Source of the DNA: Ooceraea biroi
Taxonomy: Eukaryota > Arthropoda > Insecta > Hymenoptera > Formicidae
Direction of reading: 5' to 3'
NCBI RefSeq assembly: GCF_003672135.1
Contig: NC_039511.1
Coordinates: forward strand, 2,010,464-2,074,463
DNA: 64,000 nt
Part shown: in pieces, positions 24,107-36,170 of the stretch
Layout: each line of letters begins with the position of its first letter
How positions within the stretch are numbered: the first letter of the stretch is position 1
Program-made: the position numbers and the translations under genes
The notes under the pieces: generated by a model
Database searches by the model: none
The model's input: the letters and a program-made list of their open reading frames with translations, nothing else
Told to the model about the DNA's origin: nothing

Positions 24107-24160
24107 TGGGGGCGTTTGGCGTATCAATCGGTATCGAATTTCACGAAACGCCTGAATTAT
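24107..24160 (+). promoter_or_regulatory. conserved upstream block of nicotinic gene 1
   Basis: TGGGGGCGTTTGGCGTATCAA followed by a GAATTTCACGAA stretch matches the block at 26957-27003 upstream of gene 2, at a similar distance (about 100 bp) from the ATG. The next part, TGAAGAG..AGTCGAA.C..G, is also shared. It is probably a duplicated core promoter and 5' UTR retained in both paralogs. Confidence 0.55.
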
Positions 24161-24219
24161 TCTAGAATTACACTGAAGAGAAGTAGTCGAACCGGAACCG
24201 TTGTTTCGTACCGATCAAG

Positions 24220-26356
24220 ATGAGAATATTGCAGGTGTTCGGACTTTTCGTTATCTTACCGTTATCTTGGCAAAATAAAACCAGTATGTAAAACAATCGA
24301 TGTTTACATCAAAGTAAAATTAATTGTGCTACTGTTTTTAATTAAATATTTAGTTCAATAGTAATTTTTACGTTGTGATTGTATCTCGCTTTGCGAGAAT
24401 TATTCTAATCAAATACAAGATCTGAATTAAAACTATCGATTTTTGAATGATATTTGAATTATATTGGCTAAAATTCTTTTATTAATATTTTTTCAGTTGC
24501 CCTTTCAATAGTGAAGATTCCAGAAACGGACATTGTGACACGAATGTGCAATAAGCTAGAAGCTAAAACCCCTTTATTACGTCTTAAGAGGTATCTTTTT
24601 TGCAATTATGACAACGTTATACGTCCGAATGATCACAAAGCGGTTACCAACGTCAGTCTGCAGCTGATGCCAAAAGCGATGGATTTCGTAAGTGCATTAT
24701 TCTAAAAGAAGTATAATATATATCACATATGGATATGGAACAAAGAAACATATAACGTTAATTTTTACATTCAGCTTATTTTCCGCTCCGTAGTTATTAA
24801 ATAATATACAGGAGAATGTAAAGAGGAAGAAATGATTTTCTTTAAGGAGGTGCGCGCGGAAATATTGAGACTTCACACATGGATAATACTTGTAAGCGTA
24901 CAACTTCTTACGTTCAGTATTTGTTTTTTAAGAATTTTAACAAAATATTTTAACAAATATTTGTACGTAATTAACAGTCCTGGACGGATACACATCTCAC
25001 CTGGTCGCCGAGAGATTACGATGACATCACTTTTATCCACGTGATGAGCTGGAATATCTGGCTCCCCGATCTATGCATCTTCAACACGTAAGTTGGAAAG
25101 AAGGAGAGAAGAAAATTGATAGAAATTAGTCTAATCCTCTTCACCTTACCGGACTTTAATTAGACTGATCCTCCCGGTGCTTTCAGTGGTGACATGGTGC
25201 AGGATCAATATGATATGCTTTCGATGACGGAGTGCGTGCTGTTCAACACGGGTACCGTCAGTTGCGTCCCGGCAATGAGATTCATCTCCAAATGCGACAC
25301 CGATCTCACGTACTGGCCCTACAACACGCAGCAATGTAACATCTCACTCGGTTCATGGGCGCACACGGGGGAGGAGGTTGATTTCCAGCTAGTAGGAAAT
25401 GGGGTACGCGAATAGGAGCAACAGATTGTGAAATTCGTGTAGCCAATTTTCCTTTTCTATCTGTATGTAGGTCAACATGGAAGACTACGTTCATAACTTG
25501 GAATGGGACTTCAAGTTCATAGGCTCGATCAAGCATGTCAGAAGGCTAAAGAACGATACTTATCCAAAGATCGACCTCATGTTCTGGATGGGCCGGCATT
25601 ACGACGTGTTTCATATGTCAGACATCGTACCCATTAGTAAGCGGTTGCTCGCAGAAGTAGAAACTCTGAAGCATATATGAATCTAAATAACACTTGTTTC
25701 TAGCTCTGATGCTGCTTACTATGACGGTGCTCTGGCTGGATGTGAAATCGTTTGAACGGTTGGCGATAGCGAGTCTAAACTTCCTTTGCCATACAATCTG
25801 CACGTACCATCTGCGCTGGCAATTGCCGTACCATGGCATTAAGCCCGCCAATATAAGTAAGCCGCGATATCCCAAAGAGTCCTGTAAAAAATGAAAATTT
25901 ATATTATTATATTAATTAAATTTATATTATATTAGATATTATATTACATTATATTATATATTATTATAAATCATGTTGTAAAATCCTCCCGTTCACCTTG
26001 TAGTGCTGTTCTACCGTGATTCTTGGGCATTGGCTACTTTTGCGTTAATCCTGACAGCGTTACTACGCAAACTGCAAGATATAAGCACGGAGATGCCAAG
26101 TTGGGCTTCGTCTACGACGATATTTGTCTTGAGCAACCGAGTTGGTCGATTCTTGATCCTAACGGAGGAGGAATCTAAGGTGGTGGAGGGAGATAGGACG
26201 ACCGACAGAAATTCAGATGTTCCAGAATCCGGAGTGACGACGAGGAAATGGTCTTGGAAGCACCTCGTCGTTATCGTTGACTGGTTATCTTTCTTCTGCG
26301 TGATTTTCACTTATATCATCATGCTGATCGTTCTTATACCGCGGGTTCATCCGTGA
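24220..26356 (+). CDS. divergent nicotinic acetylcholine receptor subunit, non-alpha type (gene 1)
   Basis: Exons 24220-24283, 24497-24687, 24847-24891, 24978-25087, 25187-25403, 25471-25636, 25704-25856 and 26004-26356 give 432 residues. Signal peptide, then ligand-binding domain with SWTDTHLTW, IWLPDL and the Cys loop (C, 13 residues, C: CDTDLTYWPYNTQQC). Loop C (RRLKNDTYPKID) lacks the vicinal Cys pair, so this is a beta-like subunit. Four membrane segments: M1 ends LTMTVLWLD, M2 is RLAIASLNFLCHTICTY, M3 is WALATFALILTALL, M4 is near the C-terminus. The M3-M4 loop is only ~75 residues. Extra N-terminal Cys pair (RMCNKL and YLFCNYD). Pentameric cation channels of this family mediate fast cholinergic signalling; such divergent insect subunits may have other roles. 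First of three tandem paralogs sharing intron positions. Confidence 0.88.
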
Positions 26357-26956
26357 TGAAAGACATTAATGCTGAAATATTTCCTGTGGCATCCGCAATC
26401 TGTTTAAAAAATTTATTCTGTTCATTTTTGTAATATGTTGAAATACCATCGCATTATCCGTCAGCTGGCTATAATATAAAGCCCTATCTCGTATTGCAGA
26501 TTATGTTACGTGAAATATGTAAATATATACTATTTATCGCATTAAATTGCAGTCATATTTATAATACACGTCTTGTAGATTATATTTTACGATAATAAAA
26601 AATATTTTCAATTAGTCAAGAAATTATTTTATTTTCCTCTCGATTTTTATTTAAATTTAATTATTCCTCTAACTCCTTTATCACTTATTGTTAGTTTATT
26701 AAAATCAACTCTATGGCAATTTCAACTGCAATTATTAGCTTACAGTTATACAGTTTGCTTTTAATATCTAAAAAAAGTTAAAAATCGTTTTTGAAGTATT
26801 CTATAACAGAACTGATTAGTTCAAAACAAAATTTACGAAATAAAATAATAAAAATTTTGTTTTTTGAGTGTATGCATTCTTGAGATCGATATTTCATTGA
26901 ATACAATGTTTTTAATTTGTTGGATGTCATACGGCTTCAAATAAGTATAGATACCT
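26357..26956. other. spacer between nicotinic genes 1 and 2
   Basis: 600 bp of AT-rich sequence, presumably the 3' UTR of gene 1 and promoter of gene 2. No ORF or RNA gene seen. Confidence 0.6.
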
Positions 26957-27003
26957 TGGGGGCGTCTGGTATATCAACAGTGTTGAATTTCATGAAGACT
27001 GAT
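26957..27003 (+). promoter_or_regulatory. conserved upstream block of nicotinic gene 2
   Basis: TGGGGGCGTCTGGTATATCAA then TTGAATTTCATGAA, aligned with 24107-24153 upstream of gene 1. Gene 3 has only a short GGGGGCGG trace near 30190. A duplicated regulatory or 5' UTR block is the simplest reading. Confidence 0.55.
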
Positions 27004-27056
27004 AATCATTCTGTTGCTATAATGAAGAGGATTAGTCGAATCAGAGTCGTCGGCCG

Positions 27057-29561
27057 ATGAAAATGAGGATACTACAGGTGTTCGGATTTTTCGTTATTCT
27101 CTGGCAGACTCAATTCGGTACATGTGCAACAAATGTCTGTCTTCACTAGAATAATAATAATTGTGTTATATTTTCCAAATTTAATAATAGAAAGCCAAAA
27201 GTTAAAAACTGTCATTATAATTACATTTATCCCCACAAATAATTTTAATATTATAATAATAATCATTTTTAGACGTTCTCGTGTAGTTAAAAAAACATAC
27301 ATAATTAACTGTACAATCCATTATTGAGATATTGATGCAAAGTATTCATTCTTATTTTTCTAGATCCTTTCGCAGCTGCCACAAGTCCAGAAAGTGATGT
27401 TGTGATACGAGGATGCAAAAGTTTGGAAAGTAACACGGCTCGGTTGCGTCTTGAAAAATATCTCTTCTGCGATTATGATAGCTCCCTCCGTCCGAATCAT
27501 CACAAAGTAGTTACCAACGTCACAATAAAATTGATGCCGAAGATGATGGAATGGGTGAGTGCATTATATAAAATGCAACATTATATAAACGGAATCATAT
27601 AATTTACACGAAAATATATTTATGAAACATAGTTTTATTTTCGCGATTATTAAATAAGCTGTAGCAGCACGTGAAAAATTATTAATTAAACTTACAGAGC
27701 GGTCAAGACAGTATAGCTCTCCACACTTGGATATCATTCGTGAGTCTGGAACATTTTGTTATATTATTATACATTATTCTTATTTTAATGAGACATTTAA
27801 TTAACAGTCTTGGACGGATGGACATCTCACCTGGACGCCGAGCAATTATGACGGAATAACTTATATTCATGTAAAGTCCTACAGAATCTGGATACCCGAG
27901 CTATACGTCTATAACTCGTAAGTAAAATCTCTGTAATTACTAATGTACATCATGCAACGTCCACAGAAAATTATGCGAGAATGGTTTAATGAATTTCTTT
28001 TAAAAACTATAAGAGGGAATTAATCTAATTGTCTAATTGTCCATGCGCTGTCAAAATTTAGTCTTGTAGCGGCACGTAATCAAAATAAATACGACGGATT
28101 TTATGTGCTTTCAGTGGCGATATGTCGGAAGATTCATTTTTGACCGTAACAAATTGCTTGCTCTTCAATACGGGTGCTGTCAATTGCATATGGGCTGCGA
28201 AGTACATTTCTAGGTGCAACGGCGATTACACCTACTGGCCTTACGATCAGCAGAAATGCCGCATTGTTTTTGGCTCGTGGTCGTACACGGGAGAGGAAAT
28301 TGATTTCCACTTGGATGGAGATGGGGCACGTGAATTCTTTGACTTGCTGCAATTACCGATCTTTGATCCCTTTGTCAACGTTATCGCTTACCAGGATCCT
28401 GAAAAATCAATACAAAATTTCTCAAAAATCAAATCATAAACTGACAATAACTTAACTATATATAAGATTAATTTGACGTGCCTAGAATTAGCTCAGAGAG
28501 ATCCTTAGAGAGATCAAACTTAGTATTTTCTTCTCCGTAGTACATTTACTTGCATAAATGAATTTATACTTTATAAAAAGATACTTTAAGAAATAAAACT
28601 ATGTGACTATGTTTCACAGATTCTCATGGAGGACTACGAGAATAACACAGAGTGGAATTTAGAATTCGTGAGTGCAGCGAAACGCGTGAAAAAATATGAA
28701 TGCTGTCCGGATGATACTTTCCCAACGATCGATTACACGTTCTTGTTGACTCGCTATAACGGCATACAACAGAAGTCTCAGATCACACCGGCCATGAGTA
28801 AGTAATCGTTCGCAAAAAACGAAAGAGACAAGACGAACCTAAGTTGCGTGATGCTCTTCTCAGTTTTGATATTCCTCACCTTGACGGTGCTGTGGTTGGA
28901 CTCGAGAACGACCGAGCGGGTAGTGATTGCATGCGTAAATTTCTTCTGCCACATGTTCTTCCTTTTTGATTTGCATTGGCAATTACCTTACAATGGCGCT
29001 AAACTTCCTAACATATGTAAGTATCAAATTTATAAATAAAATCTCTAAGATATTTTCATTTCATATATCAAATATTAATGTATTAAAATAAGCAAGCAGA
29101 AAAATCACGCTAAGAATATATGATTATGTTAAATATTAAATTATGCTTCTTATATTTATCTCGTAGTGCTGTTCTATCGCGATTCTCTGGCGATGGCTAC
29201 TTTCGCGGTAATCTTGACGGCGTTATTACGCAAGCTGCAAGATATAAGCATGGAAGTGCCAAGTTGGATCTCATCCACGACAACGTTTGTCTTGAGCAAC
29301 AAGGCTGGACGTTTCCTGGTCTTGAATGACGAAGAGTCCAAGATAGCGGACGGAGTGACTGAAGAGAACGCGGATCCTCCAAAGTCCGGAATGAGAACGA
29401 AGGAATCCTGGAGACACTTCGCCGCAATCATCGAGTGGTTGTCTTTCTTCTGCGTGGCCTTCACTTATCTCATCATCTTAATCATCCTTGTACCTACGTC
29501 CAATTACGAAAAAAAAAACAATCTTAACGTTCAAAATACTCTGACTGGTTTCATTCATTAA
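27057..29561 (+). CDS. divergent nicotinic acetylcholine receptor subunit, alpha type (gene 2)
   Basis: Exons 27057-27117, 27364-27554, 27698-27739, 27808-27917, 28115-28325, 28620-28797, 28864-29016 and 29167-29561 give 446 residues. It shares layout and intron positions with gene 1. Cys loop CNGDYTYWPYDQQKC. Loop C has YECCPDD, the vicinal Cys pair that defines alpha subunits, so this member could contribute the principal face of an agonist site. The M2 segment reads ERVVIACVNFFCHMFFLF. The extra N-terminal Cys pair is present (RGCKSL, YLFCDYD). Odd point: exon 5 must end at 28325 to keep frame, where the intron begins GC (GGG|GCACGT) instead of GT; gene 1 has GGG|GTACGC at the same place. 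A second in-frame ATG at 27063 could also start the protein. Confidence 0.85.
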
Positions 29562-30319
29562 TAATTTTTCATGTGCTGTTACAGCTTATTTAATAATTGA
29601 GAAAATAAACCTATGTTTCATAAATATATTTTCGTATAAATTAAAATAGATATATGCTATTTTTAATTTCCTAAAATAGCTATATCGTATTTTTCATTTT
29701 TCTGTGCAGAATCTCATTAGTGCCACCTTTTTTCTTATATAAATAACTTATATAATTTGAATATAATATTAGATAGTCATGTTTGTAACAGAAAATATTA
29801 AAAGATTATTGAGACAATTATATAAAAATAAAAAGATAAAATATATGATATATATAACAAAATGTTAAACATTATACCTACAACAAAATATCAATAAATT
29901 TATGTAAAATAATCATAAACATTTGAATTTCTATTACACTCTTCTACCCTGCCGCAAAATACTTTCTATAATTAATACAAAGATAACAATATTAAGTTAT
30001 CGCGATATTATTTAATCATTTCAAAAACTATGACCTAGCGAACCGTATCTCTTCGAATTAAAAATGAATAAAATGATTAAAAATGATCTTTTATCCTTCC
30101 GGCGAAATATACATATTATACGTAGCTTATGGCTGACAAACAAATAGGATTGTACGAATTATTGAGCGCGATAAGCGTTGTTGTTGAGGGGGCGGTCTTC
30201 GGGACTTGCAGTTTTACATTTCATTGGGCGTATAATTATCGTCAGTTCGGCTCCCACGTAATCCATCGTCGTGCAACGCAGTCGTCGTAGATTCGTTCGT
30301 TACTCCTCGTATATCCAGG
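29562..30319. other. spacer between nicotinic genes 2 and 3
   Basis: AT-rich, with the 3' flank of gene 2 and the promoter of gene 3. A GGGGGCGG stretch at ~30188 resembles the start of the upstream block of genes 1 and 2. No coding region seen. Confidence 0.55.
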
Positions 30320-33300
30320 ATGGGCAGAAACAATCTTCTTCCAATCTCTTCCTTGATATTTATCCTCGTTGTCCTATGCACTAGTGCGACAGCCAGAAGT
30401 GATTGCAATAATGTCGAGAGCAAATCGACTATGTTGCAACTGAAAAGACATCTCCTCTGCGAGTATGACTCCACAGTAAGACCAGTGAAAAATAACAATA
30501 ACGTTACACACGTGACATTTACCGTGACGCCGCATTTTGTCGAATATGTAAGTATTCGCGAGAATTCTCGCAACTAAATTAAACAATTCAATGTCTTAAT
30601 GTCGATACAAAATACTTCAAATTACATAATACTTGAGATTTCTGCGCAGTTTTAAACTGTATATATAAATTGCGTGTAAGCTGTATAATCAATAAGATAA
30701 TAAAATATAAAATAAAATTCGTTAACTCGCATTAATTTTGAGGCTGCAACTTCTTTTCTAGCAACAGGGAAGAGAAATTTTCGAATTACATACATGGATA
30801 TCGATGGTAAGCTCACATAATAGCATCTAAATAATAGGTACATACGTGTATTATAATATTTATTACATCTATATGTTAATATATTGGAATAGATATGGCA
30901 GGATGAACATCTGTCATGGGATCCCGCGCAATTCGATAATATCAAATGGCTAACTGTGATAGACTATGAAATTTGGACCCCAGATATTGTACTACATAAT
31001 GAGTAAGTACCCAGTAAGCAAAATGTGTGCAATCTGCCAGCAGATTGGCAACAGATTACTGCAGAAGTTGATAGCAAATTGGCATCCGTTATGTCCGCAT
31101 TAGGATAGTGATCTGTCAGCAGAGCCTGCTAACAGACTCTGACAGCGGATTGGCGGCAGAAACCGAGCAGGATCTGTTAACATCTGACGGCAGATTGACG
31201 GCAGAAACCGAACAGAATCTGCAGCTTTTGGCCATTCATATTTACGATATATTAAAGCATGTGTTTACTTTTAACACACTATAAATTGCCATTTTATATT
31301 ACCATGTGTTAAAAGAACGCATTTGTTTGTTTGTTAAATTAAAGTACATTTGGCTTGATGTGTCTTTCTGACAGTTCGTTGCATAATCTCTCTCTTATTG
31401 TTAATTTATTCTAATCCGAAGTCCGAATTTTGCTTTCGAACTTCAGATTGCTCGTGGCGTGCGTGAACTACATGGACGTTGTCCATGGGAGCCTCTGTGC
31501 CGCAAGTGCAAAAATTTTCAGAAAAATTAATATTATCGTGCCAAGGCGCGTATATTAACTTATATAACTGTTAGGCTAAATCCTAACATCGAGTAAGAAC
31601 TCGACGTGTGCACCGCATAGCGGTGCGGAGCGAAAACACATATTCATAGCCGTGTAAATTTGAATACTGTCAAAAGCTGCAGATCCTGTTCGGTTTTCTG
31701 CTGCCAATCTGCCGTTAGATTCCGCGCGCGCAGATCTTGCTCGGTTTCCGCTGCCAATCTGCCGTTAGATTCCGCGTGCGCAAATCTTGCTCGGTTTCTG
31801 TCGACAATCCGACTTCAAGCCATGTTTGCAGATTCTGCTCGGTTTCTGCCGCCAATCTGTTCTTAGATTTTGTGAGCAAGCTCTGTTACATTTCTGGCAC
31901 CAATTTGTCGAATTAATCGCTAATAACAACTTCTGTATCAAATTTGTTGTCTTATGGCTGGCAATAGTTGATAGCAGATAGTTAGCATCATCTGCTTTCG
32001 GCAGACTTGGCTATCTGGGTACATATGTATACACAATATATATTTATATATTTTATATAATTAAGAACGCTTTAATCTAAATTTATTAATAACTCGACTA
32101 TAGTTCTAAAACATTTATTAAATTACTGGCGCTTTCAGGAAAATTGGAGAGAGCACGTCAAGCTATCGTGGTCTGGCAAAGTGTTGGGTTTCGGAGAGTG
32201 GCTTGGTTCACTGGTTAATGCCAGTGAAATTTTCCACCTTTTGTGTCACGGATACCACGTGGTGGCCGTATAACATCATGAACTGCACATTACAATTCGG
32301 CTCGTGGTCGCACGCTGGTGACGAAATCAGTTTCTCGTCTCTTCAAGATACAGTACGAATTATCTATTTTCCATCAAGATCAAAATTCACTTCTCTATTT
32401 AGAAATTTACACCTAATGGTAATTCAATTTACTTTCTTCTATAAATCTGCCAATTAAATCGGTTTGTAGATATCGGGCGAAATTCTACAGGCAAAAGATG
32501 TCGAGTGGGATTTATTGAAAATTTATGTAACGGAACAGGAAGTAACGTATAAATACAATTCGGGTACCACCACCAGACTGCTGTCTTATCACTTTATTTC
32601 ACAGAGGCATTGGGGTATCATATGCATTGCGTATGTATCTCCCACCATAGGTACGCATCCTTTACGCATACTTCAAATGTTTAAATTTAATTTCCAATCA
32701 TCTGAAAAAGATAACATAATATAAGAATAAAGAAAATAGATATACAAGTACAGAAAATTTTCTTTAAAGTTTCTCTTTCAAAGTTTGTTTCTTTCATGCT
32801 TTTTTAATCAATATTAAATGTTACGCTTTGTTCACGCAAATGTTCACAGCATTGATGGCGTTGAGTCTGACGACACTGTGGCTAGAACCGAAATCTCAGG
32901 AACGGATGATTATTGCTAATCTCAACTTTATTTGTCATTTATTGGCTTTGCAAGATGTGCATTGGGAAGTGCCGAAGAGCGGAATTAACATTCCCCTATT
33001 GCGTGAGTATTATATAAACAGCAAATAAAACATATAAATTTTATCGCTTATAACATTTTCGTTTCTTGAGTCTCTTACTTTTTTTATATACTCACAATTT
33101 TATTTTAATTAACAGAAATCATATATATTAATATTTCTTCTAATTTTACAGTCTCTTTTTACGAGAAATCTCTCGTGATTGCATTGTTCACGATCATCCT
33201 TACCAGTTTCTTGCGGTACTTACAAAACCTGAGCAGCGATCCGCCCGTGTGGATCTCAAACGGCACGACGTTCGTCCTGCGTAGCAAAGCCGGCCAGATT

Positions 33301-33507
33301 CTTTTAATCAACATTTTGAATCCGGCCGCGACAGCCAAAATAGAAGCTGATGCCGATGACAACACCGATCTCATGCCATCGGACGGTAAAAAAATGCCAT
33401 GGCTGTACGTTACAATGCTCATCGGGCGATTGGCGTTCCTAAGCGTGGTGCTCGCTTATATCGTATTGTTAAGCATGTATTTCCCGACGTATCATCGAAT
33501 GAAGTAG
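30320..33507 (+). CDS. divergent nicotinic acetylcholine receptor subunit, non-alpha type (gene 3)
   Basis: Exons 30320-30547, 30762-30806, 30893-31002, 32139-32352, 32470-32650, 32850-33002 and 33152-33507 give 428 residues. The first exon fuses what are exons 1 and 2 in genes 1 and 2; all later intron positions and phases match. Signal peptide PISSLIFILVVLCTSA. The ligand-binding domain has DEHLSW and IWTPDIVLHN, and the Cys loop is CVTDTTWWPYNIMNC. Loop C (EVTYKYNSGTTTR) lacks the Cys pair, so beta-like. M2 reads ERMIIANLNFICHLLALQ. M3-M4 loop ~65 residues. Most diverged of the three, with an additional Cys (AKCWVS). Its third intron (31003-32138) carries a 1.0-kb mobile element inserted immediately after the splice donor. 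Confidence 0.86.
31010..32019. mobile_element. 1.0-kb non-autonomous DNA element, copy 1 (in intron of nicotinic gene 3)
   Basis: Nearly identical (about 98% by eye) to 37230-38237. Ends are CCCAGTAAGC and GCTATCTGGG, an imperfect terminal inverted repeat, with a 2-bp flank duplication (TA here, AG at copy 2). Both subterminal regions carry repeated GGCAGAAACCGARCAG-type units in opposite orientation, so the element can fold back. No transposase-like ORF. The high identity suggests recent movement. Confidence 0.85.
31570..31626. other. three consecutive perfect hairpins inside the 1.0-kb element
   Basis: GTTAGG..CCTAAC, then CGAGT-AAGA-ACTCG, then GCACCGC-ATA-GCGGTGC, spaced by only a few bases. 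All three are preserved in copy 2 at 37789-37845. This could be a structured RNA element or a recombination/terminator structure of the transposon. Pattern seen directly; role unknown. Confidence 0.55.
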
Positions 33508-34431
33508 CGTAGCTCGGTGTGCTCGCATTCACAGAGATATTAACACTCGATTTATTAATCCTCTGATTTTTCTGTGCGTAAATATAAATTTCACCTGCAA
33601 CATAACATAGACGAAGAATACTTCTAATTATTACGAATTTTTGACTATGCTGTTAAATTAGTATCTGAAATAAAAAGAACAAATTATGAAAAAGATATGA
33701 AATGAATCAAATATAAATGAAGTATATCAAAAATGTCTATGGATTCAATTACGATCGGTTCATAGACTGCAAATCCACTTTTTTCTTATAAATCCATTTA
33801 TTTTGTAAAACAGGTTCTTGCTTTGGATATTTGTATACTACATTATCGTTCGTTCTTCCTCATCTGCTCAACAACAGCGTGACTTACTTCCTATAATTAT
33901 ATCTCGTAATAAATAGAGAGAAGTAATAGAGAAAAGTAATAGAGGAGAATTAGAGAATGGAGCAAAAGTAACTATCCAGAAAAAAAAAATATATATATAT
34001 ATGTATACGTTTGATCTATGGTTGCATGTTACTGCCCCATAAACGATTATCACCGGTAAATAAATATAACTATACTTATAATTACCGAGCTGTTAATGTA
34101 ATTTCGCTGAATTTGCCATTCCTGGGGGGAATCAACGTTACGCTACTATTTACACATGACGATTTAACAATTTCTCCTTGGAGAATACAATTAAAACTAA
34201 GACAAGAAACAAGAAGCGATGTCAAGAAAATATAAATCGGGAATTCTTCATACAAAAGACAAAATTCGCACGAAGTGCATCAGATCGTCGAGTTTCGATC
34301 TCTACAACAAAATCTGTCCTTTGTGATGAGCAAATTCCACAAGTCAGAAAGAGAAGGAAGGAGGAAGTAATGGATGTTCCGCAAACGCGTTACGCGCGAA
34401 GATATATATATGTACAAATGGAATGAACTTC
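33508..34431. other. convergent gap between nicotinic gene 3 and NEURL2
   Basis: Contains 3' ends of both genes, an A-rich/(AT)n run near 33980-34000 and no supported ORF. Confidence 0.6.
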
Positions 34432-35664
34432 TCATTGCGACTGGTACAGCAGATAGTCCTTCAGTAGCCTCGGCAGGGGAAGCGAGTTCACCGCGTTCCT
34501 GTTGGTGTACTGCAGTATAGCGTCGCGACACGCGCTCTGCAGTGTCGATACTGCTGAAACATACAAAGGACATGTACAATTTTTTTATATTACTCACTGC
34601 GCAGCTGGCTGCGTAACGACCCGCCAATACATTAATACTTACCGCCATACAATTGTACTATCCGAACTTGTTTCGTAGTACCATACACGTCCACCACCGC
34701 GCGCAGCGGTCCCGCCTTGTAGGGGATGTCCTGTCCGCACACGCCCTGATCCTCACCGTTGATGATGAAGTGCATCTCTGCCTTGTCGGTGCAGCCAGCT
34801 TGCGGCACATACATGATGCCGATGCGACTACCGGCGTCCGTGGGTAGAATACACTGGGCCGAGCCGTTTATGTTCGGTTTCAGGGTGTTGAAGGGAATGA
34901 CCCCGCGCGACGTGTGCACGTTAACTCCATCCGTGACCAATTTCTTCTCTCGGGCTGGGATCCCCCGTCGTATACCTTTAACAAATCAGAATACAACGTT
35001 CAGCAACACGGCACGGAGATGTAGCAGTGACTATTCATTCCTCCCAATTGCAGCCTCTGAGAAATCGAAAGAAGAAAACGGAGGATAAATTAAAAAAAGT
35101 TACTTATGCGTGCTACTCATCCCGAGTTCTGAATCTATCTGCAACTATGCAGCGAACACTACTGTTAAGTATAATGCGACCTGAACGTACACATTACATC
35201 AACTTGTACAGATATCTCGCTAAAGTTTCGATACAACAGAGCTTTTACAAAAATTTCTACGAGAAGGCTATCGATCTCCGGTAATATTAACCAGTAAGAG
35301 AGGTGTATGTAGATGACAGACCACCGTCAAAGTTATCCCAGATAGTTTGATTCCTGGTTATAGCAAGGAGCCACGTGTTGCCTAGTCTAACCAAATTGGG
35401 CATCGCGTACTGAGGCAGGCTCTGGTTCACCGAGGACGGATCGATCAGGGTAAGACCCAGGCGCATGTGTCCGCTCCATCCTCTCTCCGTCTTCTCGATT
35501 TCCACGAGGAAGATCTCGCCGGGCTGCAGCGGCTTCTCGCTGAAAGCCACCGAATTGGCGAAGCTCGTGGTGCGCACCGCTACCGTGCGGTCCTCGCACA
35601 AGCTGATGTTCTCCCCGTGGATGGGATGGAACCTGGTCACCAACTTCTTGCACTCATTGCTCAT
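34432..35664 (-). CDS. NEURL2: neuralized-like protein 2 (NHR domain plus SOCS box)
   Basis: Exons 35292-35664, 34643-34975 and 34432-34553 join to 275 residues (human NEURL2 is 285). Residues ~8-160 form a Neuralized homology repeat: TRFHPIHGENISLCEDRTVA, VAFSEKPLQPGEIFLVEI, GHMRLGLTLIDP. The rest of the NHR-related region follows in exon 2 (EMHFIINGEDQGVCGQDIP). The last ~40 residues are a SOCS box (LQSACRDAILQY, then LPLPRLLKDYLLYQ). NEURL2 (Ozz) is a substrate receptor of an Elongin B/C-Cullin ubiquitin ligase, known in muscle. First intron donor is GTTAAT, weak but required by phase. Upstream (35.7-36.1 kb) no divergent gene is clear. Confidence 0.92.
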
Positions 35665-36170
35665 GGTGGCGGGATATCCGGCGCGATCGCACGTTCATCC
35701 GAAAAAGATCGCCTGTGGGTGACGATGCGGTATCAATCAGTTATGTACAACCTAACCTTCACCGGATCGGCGAGGATGCAAGTGGGCAAAGTACGTGCAC
35801 TACGCGTCGACGAGACTCGCGCGAACTTACCGTGACGGGTTGCGATTACGACTTGACGCGAGAACACCGGTTGCCGTGGGACTCAATGTTAGGAGAGACT
35901 TTCGTTGAAATAGACTTCTTCGTCAGCGCCGAAACGCGACTTCGCAAATATCACATTTTGTCTGTTTACGAAGCGACCGGACGCCACTGCAGGAATCGCA
36001 AGGATCGCAGGTGACCAATGACAGCTATATGTTGACAGTCGGTCCATTTAACGCTGCAGATGCTTCAAAACATTTTCTATTTTTCTTTTTCTTGGAACGA
36101 AAAAAAAAGGAAAGAAAGATCTCCCTAGATTTTTCTCTATATAAAAACTAGTATTTTTTCAGCTTATCGT
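35665..36170. other. NEURL2 promoter side, no supported gene
   Basis: Overlapping open frames at 35.47-36.01 kb are antisense shadows of NEURL2 exon 1 and their extensions. No domain or splice partner found. Confidence 0.5.

Noticed and set aside
35465..36014. + strand ORFs opposite NEURL2
   Set aside because: Antisense to a clear NHR exon; the extension past 35.7 kb has no features.
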